Shown: piece by piece, positions 8,921-17,396 of the stretch
Layout of the letters: each line of letters opens with the position of its first letter
Numbering within the stretch: position 1 is the first letter of the stretch
Assembly: GCA_001602415.1 (NCBI GenBank)
Contig: CP012155.1
Span: 682,001 to 746,000 of the forward strand
Source of the DNA: Bacteroidetes bacterium UKL13-3
Lineage (GTDB): Bacteria; Bacteroidota; Bacteroidia; UKL13-3
DNA length: 64,000 nucleotides
Direction of reading: 5' to 3'
Position numbers and translations under genes: made by a program
Notes under the pieces: model-generated
The model's input: the letters and a program-made list of their open reading frames with translations, nothing else
The model's database searches: none
Told to the model about the DNA's origin: nothing

Positions 8921-8944
8921 TGTTTTAAATTTATATCCGCAAGT

Positions 8945-9850
8945 TTACCCATAAATTTTAGCTACAGCAAGAGTTAGTATATCAAATAGTTTATCGCCAA
9001 AATATCTGCGATTTTATTTGTAAAAAAATTCGTTCAAATAGCTTTGCAAGTATGCCTCGCTTATTTTGTGGTAAATTCCTAACAGGGTTCGTTTAGCATT
9101 ACTAATTGCAATGTGCACCCATTTAAGTGTAGATGTTGTTGTTTCATTATTCGACCTTTCTGTTACGTGTACCTCTACATAATTAGCAATATCGATGTAA
9201 CTGGTGCTTTTATCAGTAAACACAATACTGCACTCTTTGTTATTATTTTTAAATAGCGAGTTAATGCTTTCGGATTTATGATTATCTAAAACTTTCATTT
9301 TAAAGTATTTGCAATGACTTGATTTTTTACTTGTGTCTAAATCCTCCAAAGGTATTGATTCTGCTAACACTGCCACGTTTTGTTGCTTTTGACTCCCTTT
9401 GCCTCCTTTTAATTTAATGCCCTGTTTGGTTGCTACTTCAAAATGGCCCTCGTCCATTTCTAACATGCCAGTTAAGCCCTATGTATCATCTCTATTTCCC
9501 ATAGCCTCGCGAACTTTATGCATCAACAGCCAAACACTTGCATAGCGTTTATGGTCAATTTGTTTTTGTAGCTCCTTGGCTGACGTACCTTTTTTGGTAG
9601 AACTCATAAAAGCCGTGGTTTCGTAACATTTTTGAAAGGACATTTTCGAATGCTCCATCACAGTTCCACTGCGTAATGTTGTTCTAAACGAACAAGTTTT
9701 ACATTGCCATTGGTACTTGCAGCGAAGCCAATAATGATTGGTGCTTCCACACTTTTTACATTTAACCCCTTCCGTCTCTCGTTGGTTTTGGAAATGCTCG
9801 CGGCAGCTTCCCTCATCTGGAAAATCTTGTTTAAATTTTGGTATTTTCAT
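8945..9850 (-). pseudogene. IS1595-family transposase with two internal stop codons
   Basis: One reading frame of 302 codons runs from the ATG at 9850 to the TAA at 8945-8947 and encodes a complete IS1595 transposase. It has a zinc ribbon (CKKCGSTNHYWL and CKTC), a helical region, LEMDEGHFEVAT, TLKWVHIAISNAKRTLLGIYHKIS, and the terminal YLNEFFYK-NRRYFGDKLFDIL. TAG at 9479-9481 and TAA at 9014-9016 interrupt it without any frameshift. The family has a hydrophobic or aromatic residue at the second position, so TTA to TAA is a likely single change. Two nonsense changes and no indels suggest point-mutation decay. The product is presumably inactive. Confidence 0.82.
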
Positions 9851-9872
9851 ACCACAAATCTAAATCCCCAAT

Positions 9873-9890
9873 CCGCAGCCTATCTGTGGG
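9873..9890 (+). repeat. Small hairpin repeat, copy 1
   Basis: CCGCAG-CCTAT-CTGTGG forms a 6-bp stem with a 5-base loop and is followed by a T-rich run. A near-identical string with a longer T run occurs at 50948-50965, in front of recA. Both are on the + strand. Confidence 0.5.
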
Positions 9891-9906
9891 CTGACATTTT
9901 TTATTT

Positions 9907-9932
9907 GGGGTAAGTATATGAGTTATTCTATT
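9907..9932 (-). repeat. Right inverted repeat of the IS1595-type island
   Basis: The reverse complement reads AATAGAATAACTCAT then ATACTTACCCC, matching the left end at 15 of 15 and then 7 of 11 positions. Confidence 0.55.
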
Positions 9933-10159
9933 GTTAATTATTACACCAATAATACTATATATACTTTTAAAATGCAACAAGTAACGCATTTGTGTTTATT
10001 TCATTTAAACCATTTGTTCCGAAATTACGACACTTTTAAGTTTTTTGATTGACATAATTCGGGCTAATTGTTGGGATTGTGTATTAAACAGACTTTTATA
10101 AATTTATTAAACATATTGTGTTGTGAAATAAATTTTCTTTCATAAAAAGTTACTTACAA

Positions 10160-10762
10160 CTATTTCACAACTGTTAACAAATCCCTTACAGATGAATAAG
10201 TGTCCAACTTTGTTACGTCAAGTGATTTCCAGTCCATCCAAATAGCCTCTGTGATATGCTCTTCTTTTTGTGGCACAAGCTTTCGGTTATCGCTGCAATG
10301 CATAGTAAACCAATAGGTTATTTTGAGGAAACGATGATTGTGTTGTTTGTAACAATGATAAGATGCAGGCAACTTTTCGGAGATACTTAAGCCATTTATA
10401 CCGCATTCTTCCTCAACTTCTCTTATTGCAGCTTCCTCATCTGTTTCTGTTCCGTCTATTTTTCCTTTGGGTAAATCCCATTTGCCGAGGCGCTTAATGA
10501 GCAATACTTCTTTATTGTCATTAAAAACTACACCTCCAGCAGCTTCAATGGGAACAAAGTGGGTGTAAAAATCTTTGAAGGCAAACTCAGGGTCGTCAGT
10601 AACCATCAAAATTCCTTTTGATTTAAGGCTCTCGCAGTCTTTTATGTATTCTGCAATTTTTGCGGGATGATGTTCTACACGCTTACAGCCCGAAAATGCA
10701 CTTACATCTTCCGATGTATCTGCAATAATGAATGGCTTCTCGTTGATGAAAATTTTATACAT
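10160..10762 (-). CDS. Nudix hydrolase
   Basis: 200 residues. An N-terminal segment of about 75 residues is followed by a Nudix domain with a complete Nudix box: GKIDGTETDEEAAIREVEEECGI fits GX5EX7REUXEEXGU, with the metal-binding REVEEE. Cytoplasmic Nudix enzymes cleave nucleoside diphosphates linked to another group; the substrate cannot be read here. The ATG at 10762 is chosen because it gives MYKIFINEKPFII. A longer frame exists but would run through pyrE. The start codon is 7 bases from that of the divergent pyrE, so each gene's promoter must lie within the other. Confidence 0.85.
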   Translation of the reverse strand: MYKIFINEKPFIIADTSEDVSAFSGCKRVEHHPAKIAEYIKDCESLKSKGILMVTDDPEFAFKDFYTHFVPIEAAGGVVFNDNKEVLLIKRLGKWDLPKGKIDGTETDEEAAIREVEEECGINGLSISEKLPASYHCYKQHNHRFLKITYWFTMHCSDNRKLVPQKEEHITEAIWMDWKSLDVTKLDTYSSVRDLLTVVK

Positions 10763-10769
10763 TTGCCCG

Positions 10770-11411
10770 ATGCAACAATATGATATTACAGCTGCTAAGA
10801 TAGCAGAATATTTATTAGAAATAAATGCCATTAAACTTAATCCAGATGCACCGTTCACTTGGACATCCGGTTGGAAGTCGCCTATATACAGTGATAACCG
10901 ACTCTCACTTTCATTTCCTGAGGCACGTACATTTATCAAACAACAGCTCGGTAAGCTCATACATGATAAATTTTCTGCTGCCGAAGCAATTGTTGGGGTA
11001 GCAACTGCAGGTATTGCGCCAGGTGCATTGGTAGCTGATGAAATATATCTTCCTTTTGGTTATATTCGTTCAGAAGCTAAAAAACATGGAATGGGTAAAC
11101 AGGTAGAAGGAGATATTCGTCCTGGGCAAAAAATTGTTGTTGTTGAAGATTTAGTTTCCACTGGAAAAAGTAGTTTGCAGGCTGTTCAAAATTTAAAAGA
11201 ATATGGCTGCGAAGTATTGGGTATGGTTTCTATATTCACCTACGGATTTGATATTGCAACTGAAGTGTTTGCTAATGAACAGTGTCCTTATTTTTCGTTG
11301 AGTAATTATAACGTGTTGATTGATGTTGCTGTAAAAAAAGGTATTGTAAAACCTGAGCAGGTAGCAGTGTTGAATGAGTGGCGAAAATCTCCATCAACTT
11401 GGGGACATTAG
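10770..11411 (+). CDS. pyrE: Orotate phosphoribosyltransferase
   Basis: 213 residues with the OPRTase pattern: WTSGWKSPIYSDNR near the N-terminus, VGVATAGIAPG, the mobile-loop YIRSEAKKHGMGKQVEG, and the PRPP-binding motif VVVEDLVSTGKSS. It converts orotate and PRPP to OMP in pyrimidine synthesis. The ATG at 10770 is preferred over one at 10728, which overlaps the divergent Nudix gene. A TACATTTG box at 10757-10764 lies only 5 bases upstream of the ATG. If used as a -7 element it would give an almost leaderless mRNA; I see no TTG at the proper distance, so this is tentative. Confidence 0.92.
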   Translation: MQQYDITAAKIAEYLLEINAIKLNPDAPFTWTSGWKSPIYSDNRLSLSFPEARTFIKQQLGKLIHDKFSAAEAIVGVATAGIAPGALVADEIYLPFGYIRSEAKKHGMGKQVEGDIRPGQKIVVVEDLVSTGKSSLQAVQNLKEYGCEVLGMVSIFTYGFDIATEVFANEQCPYFSLSNYNVLIDVAVKKGIVKPEQVAVLNEWRKSPSTWGH

Positions 11412-11553
11412 GGGATGTGTTGATGTGAAGATGAGCAAATGTGAAGATGTGTTGATTGGGAATGAAGCAGGTGAGTAAGAAATAGAAAAAGTACACAAAA
11501 GCTAAATCACTAATAATCAACCCGAAATATAAACGCGTAACAAACAGAACTAA
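11412..11553. other. Spacer with short imperfect repeats
   Basis: The first half repeats GATGTGTTGAT (11414 and about 11443) and ATGTGAAGATG, a low-complexity G/T/A-rich spacer. No gene or terminator is visible. Confidence 0.4.
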
Positions 11554-12303
11554 ATGGCTAAAGTAAAAGATGCATTTAAAATCATATTCGCAATTTATTT
11601 TGCCATTTCAACCTTCATAGGTTTTGTGGTTCTCTACCCGTTTTTTGCATTATTTTTTAGTAAACCTAAGTGGTATGGAGCGGGTCACATAACCCGTAAA
11701 GTATGGGGTTGGTGGTTGTTTATCTCAGGAGGGTTGTGGGTGAAACAGATAGAAGAAAAATCTATTGATTGGAAACAATCGTATGTGGTTACACCCAATC
11801 ATACATCATATCTGGATATACCCACTTTAGCCGTTAAAATGCCTATGTTTATTAATTTTATGGCAAAGATAGAATTGGCGCGTATCCCTTTGTTTGGTAT
11901 TTTTTTCAGAACAATTGATATAGCTGTTGATCGTAAAAATGTTCGTCACTCTGCTTGGGCTTTTCAGCAAGCAAAAGATCAGTTGGTAAACGAGCATAAA
12001 AGCATCGTTATATTTCCCGAAGGAACAATTCCTCCTCATGTTCCTAAAATGGGCCGTTTTAAAGATGGACCCTTTCGCCTGGCAATTGAAACGCAGCGAC
12101 CTATTTTGCCTGTTACCATTATTGGCAATTGGGTAGCTTTGCCAGATAAGGGTAAATTGAGGTTTCGTCCGGCTGTCATAACGCAATACGTGCACGCACC
12201 TATCTCCACAATTGGTATGACCTTAGATGATGTGGATACCTTAAAGCAAAAAGTATATAACCTTATTGAACAAAAATTAGCAGAATATGGATATTTCGAA
12301 TGA
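11554..12303 (+). CDS. plsC: 1-acyl-sn-glycerol-3-phosphate acyltransferase
   Basis: 249 residues with an N-terminal membrane anchor (about residues 8-32) and the acyltransferase blocks in order: PNHTSYLDIP (catalytic NHxxxxD), FFRTIDIAVDR, FPEGTIP, and LPVTIIGNW. It should make phosphatidic acid from lysophosphatidic acid at the inner face of the membrane. Its last 17 bases overlap gatC, so the two are translated from one transcript. It is intact, unlike the acyltransferase remnant at 2898. Confidence 0.9.
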   Translation: MAKVKDAFKIIFAIYFAISTFIGFVVLYPFFALFFSKPKWYGAGHITRKVWGWWLFISGGLWVKQIEEKSIDWKQSYVVTPNHTSYLDIPTLAVKMPMFINFMAKIELARIPLFGIFFRTIDIAVDRKNVRHSAWAFQQAKDQLVNEHKSIVIFPEGTIPPHVPKMGRFKDGPFRLAIETQRPILPVTIIGNWVALPDKGKLRFRPAVITQYVHAPISTIGMTLDDVDTLKQKVYNLIEQKLAEYGYFE

Positions 12304-12577
12304 GTTAGTAGATAAGTTGGCAGATTTGGCCAAGCTGGAATTTAACGGAGAAGAGAAAGAAAAAATTAAAACAGATTTAGCCCAAATCACGGCTTTTTTC
12401 GAGCAGTTGAATAAGGTTGATACCGAAGGTGTGGAGCCTCTTATTTTTATGAGTGATGCAGTTAATATCCTTCGTGAAGATGAAGTGAAACAAGAAATTA
12501 CACACGAAGAAGCACTGAAAAACGCGCCTGCCAAGGATTCGGATTACTTCCGCGTTCCGAAGTTTATTGATAAATAG
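12287..12577 (+). CDS. gatC: Asp/Glu-tRNA amidotransferase subunit C
   Basis: 96 residues matching GatC: an N-terminal [13 protein letters not shown] helix, [19 protein letters not shown], and the C-terminal LRED-V--E and FRVPKFID blocks. GatC stabilises the GatA-GatB pair that amidates Glu-tRNA(Gln) or Asp-tRNA(Asn); neither partner is in the window. It overlaps the end of plsC by 17 bases and is followed after 11 bases by an ABC ATPase, so these three form a co-directional run. Confidence 0.93.
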   Translation: MDISNELVDKLADLAKLEFNGEEKEKIKTDLAQITAFFEQLNKVDTEGVEPLIFMSDAVNILREDEVKQEITHEEALKNAPAKDSDYFRVPKFIDK

Positions 12578-12588
12578 CTACCCTCACC

Positions 12589-13278
12589 ATGACACCACAA
12601 CCCGTTATCGAACTTAAAAATATTACTCGTCATTTTAAGATAGGCGATACAGATGTGTATGCACTTCGCGGTGTTGATTTGATGATTAATCGCGGAGAAT
12701 ATGTGGCTTTTATGGGGCCTTCAGGTTCGGGAAAATCTACCTTAATGAATATTTTGGGTTGTTTAGATACACCTACCGGAGGTAAGTATGTGTTGAATGG
12801 AAAAGATGTAAGCAACCTTTCCGATAATGAATTGGCTGAAATTCGGAACAAAGAAATTGGATTCGTTTTTCAAACCTTTAATTTGTTGGCTCGAAATACT
12901 TCGCTTGATAATGTGGCATTGCCACTTGTATATGCCGGTTACAGTAAAAAAGACCGCACCGAAAAAGCTGTAGAGTCACTCAAAAGTGTTGGATTGGCCG
13001 ATCGTATGGATCATAAGCCAAACGAGCTTTCGGGTGGGCAACGTCAGCGTGTGGCCATTGCTCGTGCATTGGTGAACAATCCCTCTATCATATTAGCAGA
13101 TGAGCCTACCGGAAATTTGGATACCAAAACATCTCACGAAATCATGGAACTGATGGAGGTTATTCATCAAAAAGGAAATACTGTTATTGTGGTTACGCAC
13201 GAAGAAGATATTGCCCGCAGAGCCAAACGTATCGTTCGTTTAAGAGATGGCGTTATTGAAAGTGATACTTATCAGTAG
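12589..13278 (+). CDS. ABC transporter ATP-binding protein (LolD/MacB type)
   Basis: 229 residues with a complete nucleotide-binding domain: Walker [11 protein letters not shown]-loop [12 protein letters not shown], signature [15 protein letters not shown], Walker [12 protein letters not shown] and switch VVTHEED. The sequence belongs to the LolD/MacB/FtsE group that pairs with four-helix FtsX-type permeases. No permease is adjacent; the FtsX/LolE-like gene at 1670 could be a partner, but distance gives no proof. Cytoplasmic face of the inner membrane. Confidence 0.9.
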   Translation: MTPQPVIELKNITRHFKIGDTDVYALRGVDLMINRGEYVAFMGPSGSGKSTLMNILGCLDTPTGGKYVLNGKDVSNLSDNELAEIRNKEIGFVFQTFNLLARNTSLDNVALPLVYAGYSKKDRTEKAVESLKSVGLADRMDHKPNELSGGQRQRVAIARALVNNPSIILADEPTGNLDTKTSHEIMELMEVIHQKGNTVIVVTHEEDIARRAKRIVRLRDGVIESDTYQ

Positions 13279-13300
13279 GGTATATCTTTATCAGTTTTCA

Positions 13301-13445
13301 GCGAGCGAAGGAACCCTTCAGGGTAGGTTCCCGGAGGCAAAGATTCACCGCAAAGACGCTATGGCGCAAAGACGCACAGCATTTACAGAGCACAACTACA
13401 GAGCACAACTCCCATTTGAGAGCGAGCGTAAATACTTTAGGGCAT
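13301..13445. repeat. Spacer made of several short direct repeats
   Basis: The gap between the ABC ATPase and the HTTM gene holds CGCAAAGACGC twice (13349-13359 and 13365-13375) and a perfect 13-base tandem duplication ACAGAGCACAACT (13385-13397 and 13398-13410). It also holds two diverged copies of a GCGAGCG-...-GGTAG/GGTTCC-CGGAG block (from 13301 and from 13422). No conserved protein is recognisable. Confidence 0.5.
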
Positions 13446-13535
13446 GGTAGCGGAGACGTAATCAATTATCTTCAACTGTAAAATATACACCGGATATTCC
13501 GTAACAAGATTCCTAAAAATTTCTATTTTGCAAAG

Positions 13536-15008
13536 GTGAAACTACTCTCATACCTGCAAAAAAACTTAGCTTTTGATGTACGTGCATTTTCGTTGATGCG
13601 CATTGGTGTTGCAATCATTATTTTGCTCGATTTAAGTGTGCGCGTTTCCGATCTGGAAGCCTTTTATGCCAATACCGGAGCAGTGCCTCTCAGCATGATT
13701 TTTCAGTACAAGTGGAATGATTATTATTGGTCGTTTCACACCATTAGCGGTTTGTGGCAAGTTCAATTACTCTTGTTTCTGTTTGCTGCTTGTTGTGCAC
13801 TTTTATTGTTAATTGGGTATCGCACACGGCTTATGACTTTTTTATCATGGGTGATGTTATTGTCGTTGCATAATCGAAATGTACTGATACTACAAGGTGG
13901 TGATGATTTACTGCGCATGATGCTTTTTTGGGGAATGTTTTTGCCTTGGGGAAAACACTATTCTTGTGATCGGCTGTTGAAGAAGGAAGAACCGGAATCC
14001 AATACACAGATATTTACTCTTGCCACGCTCGCATACATTTTACAGATTACCTATTTGTATACAGGTTCGGCATTGTTAAAAGGGCCCGAATGGCATACCA
14101 AACTGGATGCGTTGTATTACGTGTACAGTCTCGATCAAATTGCATACGCGCAAACAAAGTGGCTGTATTATTACCCCGAATTGTTAAAGGTATTAACTGC
14201 CATTGCGTTTTGGTTTGAGATGCTGGTACCTATTTTATTTTTTATTCCCTACAAAAACAATTTGTTCCGAATACTTGCCATCATTTTGATTGTTGGCTTT
14301 CACTCCTTCAATGCATTTAGTTTGCTCATTGGTTTTTTTCCGTGGATAGGAATGATTTCGTCAGTCGGTTTGATACCTTCATCTGTTATGGATAGGTTAG
14401 AGTTGACATTCAACCGCTGGAAAGGAAGTGTTGCACAATCATTTTTAGGCATTTCAACGTTGTTTTCCCGAGTGCTTACTTGGCAACCAACAAAGGCTGC
14501 TCCAACAGGAATCATCAGTCAATATGTATTTGGTGTGTTGATTGCTTATGTGTTTGCATGGAATGCCGGAAACCTCTCTTTTTATCACTATAAGTTGGCG
14601 GATGAAGTAAGGTTTATCGGATACACACTACGCTTAGATCAAAACTGGGGGATGTTTGCTCCGGGAGTGTTTAAAGATGACGGTTGGTTTGTGATGGAAG
14701 CCACTACAGCCAAAAATCAAAAGATAGATTTATTTCACCCAACGGATTCGCTCACCTACAAAAAGCCGGAACGTATTACTGCGATGTTTAAAAATGACAG
14801 ATGGCGCAAGTATTCCGAGAATTTTATTTTTACGAGCAACAATTTTATGCGCGGATATTTCTGCAACTATTATCTCAAAAAATGGAATGAAGAACATCCT
14901 GACCAACCGGTAACAGCTTTATCTATTTTATATTTCACAGAACTTACAGATCCCGATTATCATTATGTAATTCCAAAAAAAGATGTGCTGTGTAATTGTG
15001 TTTATTAA
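13536..15008 (+). CDS. HTTM-domain membrane protein (gamma-carboxylase-like)
   Basis: 490 residues with at least eight hydrophobic helices in the first 350. The HTTM pattern is FSLMRIGVAIIILLDL at the N-terminus, LIGYRTRLMTFLSWVMLLSLHNRN, GGDDLLRMMLFWGMFLPWG and WFEMLVPILFF. A soluble tail follows with LDQNWGMFAPG and DGWFVMEA. HTTM domains occur in vitamin K-dependent gamma-carboxylases and in many bacterial membrane proteins of unknown activity. The start is GTG at 13536, which gives MKLLSYLQKN; no ATG fits. The downstream methyltransferase begins within 7 bases of its stop, so they are co-transcribed. Confidence 0.85.
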   Translation: MKLLSYLQKNLAFDVRAFSLMRIGVAIIILLDLSVRVSDLEAFYANTGAVPLSMIFQYKWNDYYWSFHTISGLWQVQLLLFLFAACCALLLLIGYRTRLMTFLSWVMLLSLHNRNVLILQGGDDLLRMMLFWGMFLPWGKHYSCDRLLKKEEPESNTQIFTLATLAYILQITYLYTGSALLKGPEWHTKLDALYYVYSLDQIAYAQTKWLYYYPELLKVLTAIAFWFEMLVPILFFIPYKNNLFRILAIILIVGFHSFNAFSLLIGFFPWIGMISSVGLIPSSVMDRLELTFNRWKGSVAQSFLGISTLFSRVLTWQPTKAAPTGIISQYVFGVLIAYVFAWNAGNLSFYHYKLADEVRFIGYTLRLDQNWGMFAPGVFKDDGWFVMEATTAKNQKIDLFHPTDSLTYKKPERITAMFKNDRWRKYSENFIFTSNNFMRGYFCNYYLKKWNEEHPDQPVTALSILYFTELTDPDYHYVIPKKDVLCNCVY

Positions 15009-15014
15009 TTGCGA

Positions 15015-15731
15015 ATGACGGTATTTAGGTTCAAACAATTTGCGGTAAAACAAACCGATTCGGCCATGAAGGTTGGAACGGATAGTGTGTTGTTGGGTTC
15101 GCTGGTAAAAGCAAAATATCCGAAACGTATTTTGGATATGGGTACCGGAACCGGGCTGCTAGCGTTAATGATGGCACAACGGTTTAATGAAGCATTGATT
15201 GATGCGGTAGAAATTGAGGAAAAAGCATTTGCTGAAGCCACATACAATGCAACCCAAAGTGTATTTTCCAATCGGATAAAAGTGGTTCACCAATCAGTGC
15301 AAGAGTTTGCTCAAACTACAGATGAAAAATATGATTTGATTGTAAGTAATCCTCCGTATTATGAAGCGGAAAACAGTTTTGGAATTCAGGTTCAAAATCG
15401 ATCACATGCTCGCCATACGGTGTCTCTTTCGTTTGATGCATTGCTTGAGAGCATATCAAAATTGTTATCCGAAAAGGGAATGTGTTGGATGGTATTACCA
15501 ACAATGGAAGCGGAACGAGTTATGGCAAAAGTAGCACAATCAGGATTGTATTGTACGCATCAAATCGCGGTACATCCCAATCCTAGTAAAGCGTTTAATA
15601 GAATAATTTTTTGTTTGACAAAAACAGGGAGTGACCCCATTCGGGAGACTTTTATGATCAAAAATGAACAAGGTGTTTACACCGATTCGTATCGTGAGGT
15701 AACATGGCCATTTTTGTTGTGGAATAAGTGA
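15015..15731 (+). CDS. trmN6: tRNA1(Val) A37 N6-methyltransferase family protein
   Basis: 238 residues with a Rossmann methyltransferase core: FAVKQTDSAMKVGTDSVLLGSL at the N-terminus, motif I LDMGTGTGLLALMMAQR, acidic VEIEE, and catalytic NPPYY. This is the YfiC/TrmN6 arrangement, which methylates adenine 37 of tRNA1(Val) in E. coli. The ATG at 15015 is chosen over a TTG at 15009 because TVFRFKQFAVKQ is where the family begins. It lies directly after the HTTM gene. Confidence 0.85.
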   Translation: MTVFRFKQFAVKQTDSAMKVGTDSVLLGSLVKAKYPKRILDMGTGTGLLALMMAQRFNEALIDAVEIEEKAFAEATYNATQSVFSNRIKVVHQSVQEFAQTTDEKYDLIVSNPPYYEAENSFGIQVQNRSHARHTVSLSFDALLESISKLLSEKGMCWMVLPTMEAERVMAKVAQSGLYCTHQIAVHPNPSKAFNRIIFCLTKTGSDPIRETFMIKNEQGVYTDSYREVTWPFLLWNK

Positions 15732-15948
15732 GTTAAAATTAGCTGGTCAAAGAAATAGTTGTAAGTCAATGTGTCTGATGATTGAACTATCATTGATTCT
15801 TCTAAAAGGAATGCCAATCTAACTTAGTTTATTTATGTTTCTGTCGGTCAGGTAAATATTTATAAAGTATGTCATAACTATCCGAAAGTCTAAATTAGAA
15901 AAAGCGGAAAAGAACACAAATATTTGAGGTGTCTAACTACTCAATCAA

Positions 15949-16233
15949 ATGAGCCTTTTCCGCAGAAACAAAAATAGTAATAAACCTGTAATTCGTCAGG
16001 TAATCGATTTAATTCCCCGCTTTATTATAACAAAGGCAATTAATCGCTATCAAAGCGACAAGTATTGCCACAAATACAAAACATACGACCAGTTAGTTGC
16101 CTTATTGTTCGGACAGCTTTGTAAATGCAGTACTTTAGAAGATATTTCGGTTGGAATAGGTGTATCCGAAACCTTTATATCCGACCTTGGATTAGAACAA
16201 AGTCCGGCTAAGTCAACCATGAGTGATGGTAAT
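15949..16233 (+). pseudogene. IS4-family transposase, N-terminal fragment
   Basis: 95 codons starting MSLFRRNKNSNKPVIRQVID encode the DUF4372-type N-terminus found on IS4-family transposases, including YDQLVALLFGQLCKCSTLEDIS and the end SPAKSTMSDGNN. The frame is cut by the IS982 element. On the far side of IS982 the gene does not resume; a different gene tail is found there. The catalytic DDE domain is therefore gone, probably through a deletion beside the IS982 insertion. A C-terminal fragment of a similar transposase lies at 63855-64000 on the other strand. Confidence 0.8.
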
Positions 16234-17303
16234 AACCTGAGTTCGGGATAAGAAAGTGTTGATTATTTTGTTTATAATTATTTGGTAATCAAATAATTAG
16301 TAGCATTGGAAGTGTTAATTTTGTAGTCCAAAAAAACATAAAAAAAACACCAATGCTACAAGATAAAATTACAGAAACTTTTGTAAAAGTTGATGATTTC
16401 TGCAATGAATTTGAAATTTTGTATTCAAAACACCAATTACCCGCACCATCAAACGTTAAAACAAGAAATAGAAAAGCCGGAATGTGTGACTCTGAAATTA
16501 TCACACTCCTGATTGCGTTTCATGGTGGTCAATTCAGGAATTTCAAGCATTTTTATGTAGACTATGTGTCTGTTCATTTAAGAGAAGATTTTCCCGGATT
16601 GGTTTCCTATAACAGGTTTATTGAATTGAGTCATCGTTGTGCTATTGCATTCATGTTGTTTCTCCATCATTGTTGCAAAGGCGAGTGCACTGGCATTAGC
16701 TTTATTGATTCTACTGTACTGCGTGTTTGTCACAACAAAAGGATAAAGCGTAATAAAACATTTAAAGGCTTTGCAGAGGTTGGTAAATCATCAATGGGAT
16801 GGTTCTTTGGCTTTAAACTTCACCTGATTATAAACGACAAAGGTGAGATATTATCTTTCTTTCTAACCAAAGGAAATGTGGATGATAGAGATGCTAAAAC
16901 AATTACCAATATGACTAAAGACCTTTTCGGAAAACTATTTGAAGATAAGGGATATATCTCAAAAGCATTGAGTGATCTGCTTTTTGGCAACGGTATACAA
17001 CTCATTACAGCTGTGAGAAGAAACATGAAATCTAAAGCATTGAGCAATGAAGAGAAACTTCTTTTAAGGAAACGGTCCGTGATTGAAACCGTAAATGATG
17101 AGTTAAAAAACATTTGTCAAGTTGAACATACAAGACATCGCTCTATCAGCGGTTTTCTTCTTAATGTTATGAGTGCAATTGCTGCGTATTCTTTCTTTCC
17201 TAAAAAACCTTCCATCAAAAAAGATATTGAGGAAACAAACCCTCAGCTTATCAAGCAACTTGAACAACAATTGACATTAGCTGCTTAAACCGAACTCAGG
17301 TTA
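16234..17303 (+). mobile_element. IS982-family insertion sequence, copy 1
   Basis: 1070 bases bounded by inverted ends AACCTGAGTTCGG (left) and its complement CCGAACTCAGGTT (right). It encodes one intact transposase. The flanking bases (GGTAAT left, ATTAGG right) do not form a clean direct repeat. The genes on the two sides are unrelated, so sequence next to the element was probably deleted. A second copy at 44097-45162 is nearly identical, showing recent activity. Confidence 0.88.
16353..17288 (+). CDS. IS982-family transposase
   Basis: 311 residues, intact. It has an N-terminal helical region and then the DDE catalytic domain: FIDSTVLRVC (first D), KGNVDDRDAKT (second D), DKGYISKAL, and the terminal SVIETVNDELKN (E). 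This enzyme cuts and joins the IS982 ends. Compared with the copy at 44111 it has one more residue (WFFGFK against WFCFK, a 3-base difference), LFEDKGY where copy 2 has LFGDKGY, and LLNVMS where copy 2 has LLNIMS. The glycine of copy 2 looks more like the family, so activity of this copy may be lower; that is inference. Confidence 0.93.
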   Translation: MLQDKITETFVKVDDFCNEFEILYSKHQLPAPSNVKTRNRKAGMCDSEIITLLIAFHGGQFRNFKHFYVDYVSVHLREDFPGLVSYNRFIELSHRCAIAFMLFLHHCCKGECTGISFIDSTVLRVCHNKRIKRNKTFKGFAEVGKSSMGWFFGFKLHLIINDKGEILSFFLTKGNVDDRDAKTITNMTKDLFGKLFEDKGYISKALSDLLFGNGIQLITAVRRNMKSKALSNEEKLLLRKRSVIETVNDELKNICQVEHTRHRSISGFLLNVMSAIAAYSFFPKKPSIKKDIEETNPQLIKQLEQQLTLAA

Positions 17304-17396
17304 TTAGGTAAACGGGGGCAGAAATCCTCATTTGAAATTGATGTTAAAAAGGAATTAATCCAACAAATAAAAACGAGTTCTCTGTCCTTATCAACA

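Larger units (their letters stand above)
8361..9937. mobile_element. IS1595-type island between imperfect inverted repeats
   Basis: The block is bounded by a shared 15-base inverted repeat, AATAGAATAACTCAT at 8366-8380 and its complement at 9918-9932. The match continues inward imperfectly for about 11 bases (TTAGCTACCTC against ATACTTACCCC). Outside each end is the same 6-7 base string TTGTTAA, a candidate target duplication, although the IS1595 family usually makes 8. Inside, both on the reverse strand, are a truncated IS1595 transposase and a second full-length one killed by two stop codons. The island is probably dead and may be two elements that inserted together or recombined. Confidence 0.6.

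Noticed and set aside
13247-13450. A 67-residue frame reading through the repeat spacer (with FPEAKIHRKDAMAQRR)
   Set aside because: The residues come from the short repeats, there is no conserved domain, and it overlaps the end of the ABC ATPase gene.
16820-17113. A 97-residue reverse frame within IS982, also present in copy 2
   Set aside because: It is antisense to the transposase; its conservation follows from the identity of the two IS copies.
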